From positions 1 to 34,371 of the forward strand of contig NZ_SPQM01000044.1 of assembly GCF_004570345.1 (NCBI RefSeq): DNA of 34,371 nt, given 5' to 3'. Below, in pieces: positions 27,949 to 34,371 of the stretch. The notes under the pieces were generated by a model. It was given only the letters and a program-made list of their open reading frames with translations, was not told where the DNA came from and ran no database searches. A program made the translations under genes and the position numbers. The DNA is from Blastococcus sp. CT_GayMR20. Its GTDB lineage: Bacteria; Actinomycetota; Actinomycetes; Mycobacteriales; Geodermatophilaceae. Positions within the stretch are counted from its first letter, which is position 1; every line of letters begins with the position of its first letter.

Positions 27949-29214
27949 TCACTCCTCCACCGTCGCACGTCGCAGTGCATCGAACAGATCGGCCACCGGG
28001 ACGGCGTGCTGCTCGCCGGTACGCATGTCCTTGAGCTGCCCGACGCCCTGGGCCAGGTCGCGCTCGCCGATCACGACGACGTGCGAGGCGCCCGACCGGT
28101 CGGCGGCCTTCATCGCGCCCTTGAGCCCGCGGTCGCCGTACACGGTGTCGGCGGCGACGCCGGCCTGCCGGAGCTGGCCCACCAGCCGGACGGCGAGCCG
28201 CTTCGCCTCCGCCCCCAGCGGGACGACGAACGCCTGCACGCCGGCCTGCACCCCGATGTCGAGGCCCTCGGCCTGCACCGCCAGCAGCGTGCGATCGACG
28301 CCGACGGCGTAGCCGATCCCCGAGAGGTCGGGTCCGCCGAGCGCGGCCGACAGGCCGTCGTAGCGGCCGCCGCCACCGATCGCCGACTGCGCCCCGAGGC
28401 CCGAGTGCACGAACTCGAACGTCGTCTTCGTGTAGTAGTCCAGACCGCGCACCAGCTTCGGCGCCTCCGTCCAGGTCACCCCGAGGTCCGTGAGGTGCTG
28501 CCGCACGGCGTCGTAGTGCGCCTTCGTGGAGTCCGAGAGGTGGTCGACCATCAACGGGGCGTCGTCCAGCTGCGCCTGCACCTCGGGCCGCTTGTCGTCG
28601 AGCACGCGCAGCGGGTTGATCTCCGCCCGCCGCCGCGTCTCCTCGTCCAGATCGAGCGTGGCGAGGAACTGCACGAGCAGCTCGCGGTACTGCGGCCGGC
28701 ACGTCTCGTCGCCGAGCGAAGTGAGCAGCAGCTCGAAGTCGGTCAGACCGAGGTCGCGGAAACCCTGCACTCCCAGCGCCACCACCTCGGCGTCCAGAGC
28801 GGGGTCGTCGGTGCCGAGCGCCTCCATGTCGACCTGGGTGAAGTGCCGGTACCGGCCGGCCTGGGGCCGCTCGTAGCGGAACGCCGAGCCGACCGTCCAC
28901 AGCTTCACCGGCAGCGCCCCGTCGTGCAGGCGGTGCTCGATGAAGGCCCGCATCAACCCGGCGGTGAGCTCCGGTCGCAGCGTGAGGGACCGGCCGCCGC
29001 GGTCGTCGAAGGTGTACATCTCCTTCGTCACGACGTCGGTCGACTCCCCCACCCCGCGGGAGAAGACGGCGGTCTCCTCGAACACCGGCGTCTCGACGTA
29101 GCCGTAGCCGGCCCGGCGCAGCGGCGCAGTCAGCGTGTCGCGGACGGCGAGGAAGCGCGCCGACTCCGGCGGCAGGACGTCGAACGTGCCCTTGGGGGCG
29201 GTCAGCCCGGTCAC
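27949..29214 (-). CDS. hisS: Histidyl-tRNA synthetase (mirror copy)
   Basis: Identical 421-residue product to 5158-6423, with the same 4-nt overlap with the MBL gene. Confidence 0.95.
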   Translation of the reverse strand: MTGLTAPKGTFDVLPPESARFLAVRDTLTAPLRRAGYGYVETPVFEETAVFSRGVGESTDVVTKEMYTFDDRGGRSLTLRPELTAGLMRAFIEHRLHDGALPVKLWTVGSAFRYERPQAGRYRHFTQVDMEALGTDDPALDAEVVALGVQGFRDLGLTDFELLLTSLGDETCRPQYRELLVQFLATLDLDEETRRRAEINPLRVLDDKRPEVQAQLDDAPLMVDHLSDSTKAHYDAVRQHLTDLGVTWTEAPKLVRGLDYYTKTTFEFVHSGLGAQSAIGGGGRYDGLSAALGGPDLSGIGYAVGVDRTLLAVQAEGLDIGVQAGVQAFVVPLGAEAKRLAVRLVGQLRQAGVAADTVYGDRGLKGAMKAADRSGASHVVVIGERDLAQGVGQLKDMRTGEQHAVPVADLFDALRRATVEE

Positions 29215-29906
29215 AGGCCCCGCCCGGCGGGCGGCGCGCCGGAACCGGCCGCCGCCTCGGCGAGGTAGGGGTTGGTGGCCCGCTCGCGGCCGATCGTGGT
29301 GGCCGGCCCGTGCCCCGGCAGCACGAGGGTCTCGTCGTCCAGCGGGAGGATGACGTCGCGCAGGGACCGCAGCATCGCCTCCCACGAACCACCGGGCATG
29401 TCCACCCGCCCGATCGACCCGGCGAACAGCACGTCGCCGGCCAGCAGGCCGGGCGCCTCGCCCAGGTCCACGGAGAACACCACCGAGCCCCGGGTGTGAC
29501 CGGGCGCGTGCCGGACGGTGAGCTCGACACCGGCGAGCGAGAGCACCGCCCCGTCGTCCAGCGAGCGCACCTCCGACGGGTCGGGGAGCCGGAGCCCGGC
29601 GATCAGCGGCGCGTTCTGCGGGCTGTGCCAGCGCGCGGGGTCGGCGATCATCCCCAGGTCGTCGGGGTGCAGGTAGGCGGGGATGTCGTAACCGTCGCAG
29701 AGTGGCAGCACCGAGTAGGTGTGGTCGAGGTGCCCGTGGGTGAGCACCACCGCCACCGGCTTGAGCCCGTCCTCGGCCAGGATCTGGGCCAGGGGCTCGA
29801 CGGCGTCCATGCCGGGGTCGATCACCACGCACTCCTGACCCCGGCCAGGGGCCACGGCATAGCAGTTGGTGCCGAACGGGCCTGCGGGAAAGGAGCGGAT
29901 GAGCAC
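29211..29906 (-). CDS. MBL-fold hydrolase (mirror copy)
   Basis: Identical 231-residue product to 4466-5161, with the same TAACCT box (29913-29918). Confidence 0.88.
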   Translation of the reverse strand: MLIRSFPAGPFGTNCYAVAPGRGQECVVIDPGMDAVEPLAQILAEDGLKPVAVVLTHGHLDHTYSVLPLCDGYDIPAYLHPDDLGMIADPARWHSPQNAPLIAGLRLPDPSEVRSLDDGAVLSLAGVELTVRHAPGHTRGSVVFSVDLGEAPGLLAGDVLFAGSIGRVDMPGGSWEAMLRSLRDVILPLDDETLVLPGHGPATTIGRERATNPYLAEAAAGSGAPPAGRGL

Positions 29907-30083
29907 CCGTGCAGGTTACGCGGAGGGCCCGACGTGCCCCGGTGCTGCCAGGGAACGCACAGCCGCTCCGCCTAGACTCTGCCCTCGACCGCGTGCCGCG
30001 GCTGCCGGTGTCCGGCCCCGCACGCTCTGCCGTGCCGTCCTCACCCGCCCCACCGACCACCCGCCCGATCGAGGAGTTCGACC

Positions 30084-30935
30084 GTGCCCACCAACAAGCA
30101 GCGGCGTGAAGCCGCGCAGCGCCACCTGCAGCGGCAGCTGGAGCGCCGCGCCGAACTGGCGCGCAAGCGCCGCCGGAACCTGGGCATCATCGCGACCGTC
30201 GTCGCCGTGGTCGTCGTCGTGGGTGCCGCCCTGCTCATCACCGGCGTCTTCCAGAGCGACGACACGGAGGCGGCGACGGACCCGTCGGCCACCCCCACGG
30301 CGCCGGTCACCAGCTCCGCCGCGGCCGCCACCACCAACGCCGACGGCACGATCGCCTGCACCTACACGCCGGACGCGTCGGGCAACCCGAGCCTCAAGGA
30401 CGTCGGCACGCCGCCCACCCCCGAGGCGACCCCCACCCAGGGCACGAGCACGCTGCTGGTGAAGACCAACCAGGGTGACATGACCCTGAACCTGAACCGC
30501 ACCGCGGCTCCCTGCGCGGCGGCGAGCTTCACCTACCTGGCCTCGCAGAAGTTCTTCGACGGAACCCCCTGCCACCGCGAGGTCAACCAGCCGACGTTCG
30601 GCGTCCTCCAGTGCGGCGACCCGACGGGCAGCGGCTCCGGCGGCCCGAGCTACAAGTTCGCCGAGGAGGTCACGCCGGAGACCACCTACCCGCGGGGCAC
30701 GATCGCGATGGCGAACAGCGGCACCCCGGGGTCGACCGGCAGCCAGTTCTTCCTCTGCTTCGTCGACACCGAGCTCAGCCCCGACTACACCGCGGTAGGC
30801 ACCGTCGACGAGGCCGGCCTGGCCACGCTGGACAAGATCGCCGAGGCCGGCAACGACGGTTCGTTCGAGCCGAGCCCCGGCGGCGGCGCGCCCAACACGC
30901 CGGTCACGATCGAGACGGTGACGGTCGTCGGCTGA
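30084..30935 (+). CDS. Membrane-anchored cyclophilin (mirror copy)
   Basis: Identical 283-residue product to 3437-4288; here on the plus strand the GAGGAG before its GTG start is read directly at 30071-30076. Confidence 0.88.
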   Translation: MPTNKQRREAAQRHLQRQLERRAELARKRRRNLGIIATVVAVVVVVGAALLITGVFQSDDTEAATDPSATPTAPVTSSAAAATTNADGTIACTYTPDASGNPSLKDVGTPPTPEATPTQGTSTLLVKTNQGDMTLNLNRTAAPCAAASFTYLASQKFFDGTPCHREVNQPTFGVLQCGDPTGSGSGGPSYKFAEEVTPETTYPRGTIAMANSGTPGSTGSQFFLCFVDTELSPDYTAVGTVDEAGLATLDKIAEAGNDGSFEPSPGGGAPNTPVTIETVTVVG

Positions 30936-30992
30936 CAGAGACCCCGTCCTCCCCGCTCTGCTTGAGCTCAGGGCGGGGCCCGGGACGGGACC

Positions 30993-33458
30993 TCACGCGG
31001 TGACGCGCTCCACGTCGAAGACGCCCTCGACGTTGCGCACCGTCTGCAGGACCGCGCCGAGGTGGGCGGGGTCGGCCAGTTCGAAGGTGAACCGGCTGAC
31101 GGCGACGCGGTCGCGGCTGGTCTGCACCGACGCCGACAGGATGTTGACCCGCTCGTCGGCCAGCGCCTTGGTGACGTCCGACAGCAGCCGGTGCCGGTCG
31201 AGCGCCTCGACCTGGATCGCGACGAGGAACACCGAGCCGGGCTGTGACGCCCACTCGGTCTCGACCAGCCGCTCGGGCTTGCGCTGCAGGTCGGCGGCGT
31301 TCGTGCAGTCGGTGCGGTGCACGCTGACGCCGCCGCCGCGGGTCACGAAACCGAGGATGTCGTCACCGGGCACCGGCGTGCAGCACTTGGCGAGCTTCGC
31401 CCACACGTCGGACATGCCGTGGACGACGACCCCGGAGTCGCCGCTGGCCGCGCGTCGCGGCACCGACGACCGGCGGGTGGGGATCGCCGTCTCGGCGATG
31501 TCCTCGACTGCGCCCTCCGCCCCGCCGAGGGCGATCATCAGCTTCTCGACGACCGACGTGGCCGAGATGTGGTTCTCCCCCACCGCCGCGTAGAGCGCGG
31601 TGACGTCGGCGTAGCGCAGGTCCTTGGCCAGCGTGCTGAGCGCCTCGCCGCCGAGCAGCCGCTGCAGCGGCAGGCCCGCCTTGCGCATCGCGCGGGTCAG
31701 GGCCTCCTTGCCGGCCTCGACGGCGTCCTCGCGGCGCTCCTTGGTGAACCACTGGCGGATCTTGGTCCGCGCGCGGGAGGAGCCGACGAACGAGAGCCAG
31801 TCCTGGGACGGCGCGGCCGAGGGCGACCGCGAGGTGAAGACCTCGACGACGTCGCCGTTGGAGAGCTTGCTGTCCAGGGACACCAGCGAGCCGTTGACGC
31901 GGGCGCCGATCGTGCGGTGCCCGACCTCGGTGTGCACCGCGTAGGCGAAGTCCACCGGCGTCGACTCGCCGGGCAGGCTGATCACGTCGCCCTTCGGCGT
32001 GAAGACGAAGACCTCCTGCGGGCCGAGGTCGTAGCGCAGGGTCTCCAGGAACTCCCCGGGCTCCTGCGCCTCGCGCTGCCAGTCGAGCAGCTGCCGCAGC
32101 CACAGCATGTCGTCGGGCGAGCCCACCTTGGGGGCGCCGAACTCACCCGCGCTGGGCTTGCCGCCGACCCGCGCCTTCTCCTTGTACTTCCAGTGCGCCG
32201 CGATGCCGTACTCGGCGGTGCGGTGCATGTCGTGGGTGCGGATCTGCAGCTCGACGGGCTTGCCCTGCGGCCCGATGACCGTGGTGTGCAGCGACTGGTA
32301 CATGTTGAACTTCGGCATCGCGACGAAGTCCTTGAAGCGCCCCGGCACCGGCTGCCAGTGGGCGTGCATGATGCCCAGCGCCGCGTAGCAGTCGCGCACG
32401 GAGTCGACCAGGATCCGGATGCCGACGAGGTCCCAGATGTCGGTGAAGTCGCGGCCGCGGACGATCATCTTCTGGTAGATCGAGTAGTAGTGCTTCGGCC
32501 GGCCGGTGACGACCGCGTCGATCTTCGCCGTCTTCAGCTGCTCGCTGACCTGCGAGGTGACCTCGGCGAGGTAGGTGTCGCGGGACGGCGCGCGCTCGGC
32601 CACCAGGCGCACGATCTCGTCGTAACGCTTGGGGTAGAGCGTCGCGAACGCGAGGTCCTCGAGCTCCCACTTGATCGTGTTCATACCCAGCCGGTGGGCC
32701 AGCGGGGCGAGGATCTCCAACGTCTCGCGCGCCTTCTTCTCCTGCTTCTCGGGCGGGAGGAAGCGCAGCGTGCGCATGTTGTGCAGGCGGTCGGCCAGCT
32801 TGATGACCAGCACCCGGGGATCGCGGGCCATCGCGACGATCATCTTGCGGATCGTCTCGGCCTGGGCCGCGTCGCCCAGCTTGACCTTGTCGATCTTGGT
32901 GACGCCGTCGACGAGGTGGGTGACCTCGGAGCCGAACTCCGTGGTGATCGTGTCCAGCGTGACGCCGGTGTCCTCGACGGTGTCGTGCAGGAGGGCCGCG
33001 ACCAGCGTCGTGGTGTCCATGCCCAGCCCCGCCAGGATCGTGGCGACGGCGAGCGGGTGGGTGATGTAGGGGTCGCCGCTCTTGCGCTTCTGCCCCGCGT
33101 GCGCGCCCTCGGCGACGTCGTAGGCCCGCTGGAGGAGCACCAGGTCGGCCTTCGGATGGCTCTGCCGGTGCAGGGCGGCCAGCGGCTCCAGGACCGGGCG
33201 CACCACCGGGGTGCGCGGACTGGCGACGATGCGGCGGGCCAGCCGGTCGCGGACCCGGCGGCGCGGCGCCTCGGCGTCCCCCGGCTCGGAGCCCACGTCG
33301 TCCGGACGCCGGACGACCGGGCGGTCGGGCAGCGCGGGTCGGCGTACGGGACCGGCGGCCGTCTCGTCGCCGGCCTGCGGTTGCGGCTGGGTACCGGCAT
33401 CGGCCCCGGGCTCGCCCGGCCGCGCGGGAGCCGCGTTGGCGGCTACGTCGGGGGCCAC
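30993..33458 (-). CDS. relA: Bifunctional (p)ppGpp synthetase/hydrolase (mirror copy)
   Basis: Identical 821-residue product to 914-3379; convergent with the mirrored cyclophilin across the same hairpin (30943-30989). Confidence 0.94.
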   Translation of the reverse strand: MAPDVAANAAPARPGEPGADAGTQPQPQAGDETAAGPVRRPALPDRPVVRRPDDVGSEPGDAEAPRRRVRDRLARRIVASPRTPVVRPVLEPLAALHRQSHPKADLVLLQRAYDVAEGAHAGQKRKSGDPYITHPLAVATILAGLGMDTTTLVAALLHDTVEDTGVTLDTITTEFGSEVTHLVDGVTKIDKVKLGDAAQAETIRKMIVAMARDPRVLVIKLADRLHNMRTLRFLPPEKQEKKARETLEILAPLAHRLGMNTIKWELEDLAFATLYPKRYDEIVRLVAERAPSRDTYLAEVTSQVSEQLKTAKIDAVVTGRPKHYYSIYQKMIVRGRDFTDIWDLVGIRILVDSVRDCYAALGIMHAHWQPVPGRFKDFVAMPKFNMYQSLHTTVIGPQGKPVELQIRTHDMHRTAEYGIAAHWKYKEKARVGGKPSAGEFGAPKVGSPDDMLWLRQLLDWQREAQEPGEFLETLRYDLGPQEVFVFTPKGDVISLPGESTPVDFAYAVHTEVGHRTIGARVNGSLVSLDSKLSNGDVVEVFTSRSPSAAPSQDWLSFVGSSRARTKIRQWFTKERREDAVEAGKEALTRAMRKAGLPLQRLLGGEALSTLAKDLRYADVTALYAAVGENHISATSVVEKLMIALGGAEGAVEDIAETAIPTRRSSVPRRAASGDSGVVVHGMSDVWAKLAKCCTPVPGDDILGFVTRGGGVSVHRTDCTNAADLQRKPERLVETEWASQPGSVFLVAIQVEALDRHRLLSDVTKALADERVNILSASVQTSRDRVAVSRFTFELADPAHLGAVLQTVRNVEGVFDVERVTA

Positions 33459-33549
33459 GGCGACTCCTGCTGTCCTGCGGAGAGGGGACCCTCCCCATGG
33501 TAGCCGGGCAGCCCCCGGCCGGGCTCCGCCCGGGTGGGGTCTCCCCCGG

Positions 33550-34149
33550 TCAGGTGGTCCAGAGCGAATGCACGGTGTGCGGCGCGATCCGCTCCCGGCC
33601 ACCGAGGGCGGCGAGCTCCACGACGACCGAGACGGCGGTGACCACGCCCCCGAGGCGCTCGACGAGGGCGATGGCCGCCCCGAGGGTGCCGCCCGTGGCC
33701 AGGACGTCGTCCACCACGAGCACGCGCGCCCCGGGGCGGAGGGAGTCGGCGTGCATCTCCAGGGTCGCCGTCCCGTACTCGAGGACGTAGTCGGCGGCGA
33801 TCCGTTCCCGCGGCAGCTTCCCCGCCTTGCGGACCGGGACGACGCCCACGCCCGCGTCCAGCGCCACGGCCGCCGCGAGCAGGAAGCCGCGGGCCTCGAC
33901 CCCGACGACCACGTCGAAACCGGGGTCGCCGTCCCGTCCGGCGACGGCTGCCACGCGGGGGTCGGAGGCCGCCGGGGCGCCCAGCCCGTGGACCATCCGC
34001 CGGAACGCCGTCCCGTCGGCGAACACCGGCGTGAGGTCCCGGAACAGGATCCCCGGCTCCGGGTAGTCGGGGACGTCGACGGTCAGGCCGGCGATCAGCT
34101 CGTCGAGCGGCGCCTCACCCAGCCCACCAGCCGGAGGAGCGTCGGTCAC
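33550..34149 (-). CDS. apt: Adenine phosphoribosyltransferase (mirror copy)
   Basis: Identical 199-residue product to 223-822. Confidence 0.93.
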   Translation of the reverse strand: MTDAPPAGGLGEAPLDELIAGLTVDVPDYPEPGILFRDLTPVFADGTAFRRMVHGLGAPAASDPRVAAVAGRDGDPGFDVVVGVEARGFLLAAAVALDAGVGVVPVRKAGKLPRERIAADYVLEYGTATLEMHADSLRPGARVLVVDDVLATGGTLGAAIALVERLGGVVTAVSVVVELAALGGRERIAPHTVHSLWTT

Positions 34150-34370
34150 CGGCGCTTCTTGCCGGTGGGCCGGCCCTTGGTCCCGGGTCGCTGCGGCCGG
34201 GCACCCGGGCGGGGCGCGGCGGTCGCACCCGAACCGCCCTCGGGGCGGACCGAGGACGGCGACTCGATGACGGTGTCCGCGGCCACCTGACCAGGGAGGT
34301 CGCGCTCGGCGAGCGCCACGGACGACGCGGCGCGGGTGGCGGGCCGAGCGCGGCGCGCGCTCGCGACGGG
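34146..34370 (-). CDS. secF: SecF-like C-terminal tail (mirror copy, partial)
   Basis: Identical tail to 2-226, cut at the window edge at the very same codon as the left copy. Two unrelated breakpoints would not be expected to coincide. Confidence 0.52.
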   Translation of the reverse strand, partial: PVASARRARPATRAASSVALAERDLPGQVAADTVIESPSSVRPEGGSGATAAPRPGARPQRPGTKGRPTGKKRR

Positions 34371-34371
34371 G

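Larger units (their letters stand above)
17246..34371 (-). repeat. Right arm of the inverted repeat (mirror of 1-17126)
   Basis: Reverse complement of bases 1-17126, apparently without a single difference. It repeats every gene of the left arm on the opposite strand, from the alaS 5' end to the SecF-like tail. The absence of divergence points to a very recent fold-back or an artefact, not an old duplication. Confidence 0.97.

Noticed and set aside
1..34371. Linear replicon end or phage terminal inverted repeat
   Set aside because: The arms contain ordinary core chromosomal genes, no replication, telomere or integrase genes, and the symmetry centre falls inside alaS rather than at an intergenic hairpin end.

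Overview
The window is high-GC actinobacterial chromosome. Evidence: strong G/C bias at third codon positions, many GTG starts, and the familiar order secF-apt-relA-cyclophilin-MBL hydrolase-hisS-aspS-rarA-DUF948-DUF6167-alaS. A Geodermatophilales-like source is a reasonable guess but cannot be proved here.

The dominant structure is an almost perfect palindrome. Bases 1-17126 are repeated as their reverse complement at 17246-34371 (base i pairs with base 34372-i), around a unique 119-bp spacer (17127-17245). All mirrored reading frames give identical proteins, and both window ends are mirror images. The spacer continues alaS in frame from the left arm, so the left arm is the native orientation and the right arm is a fold-back. 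Every gene is therefore listed twice, but the real content is probably one 17-kb locus. The fold-back most likely arose by template switching during DNA amplification or sequencing, or by an assembler walking back through the same unitig. A true in vivo inverted duplication is less likely, and neither copy of alaS is complete.

Left arm, in order. First comes the end of a SecF-like gene, overlapping apt (purine salvage) by 4 nt, then relA/rel (bifunctional (p)ppGpp synthetase/hydrolase). A convergent membrane-anchored cyclophilin follows, with a shared hairpin terminator between them. Divergent from it is a run of MBL-fold hydrolase, hisS, aldo/keto reductase and aspS, with overlapping or closely spaced genes. 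After aspS there are hairpins, then a tight two-gene unit: an EACC1 small protein and a caspase-like protease with an EF-hand-like loop and a C-terminal bundle of about eight membrane helices. This is a candidate conflict or cell-death module inside a housekeeping cluster. Next are a class V aminotransferase and, on the opposite strand, an AbiEi-type/DUF559 endonuclease-like gene bracketed by two 68-bp palindromic repeats. A second aldo/keto reductase follows (minus strand), then rarA, DUF948, DUF6167 and the first 86 codons of alaS.

Points of most interest: the palindrome and its alaS junction (mainly a data-quality signal), the EACC1-caspase-membrane pair, the palindromic repeats flanking the DUF559 gene, and several genes that look leaderless, with a TANNNT box 6-7 nt before the start codon. 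No gene-free stretch exceeds 300 bases. No tRNA, rRNA, CRISPR array or insertion sequence was seen.
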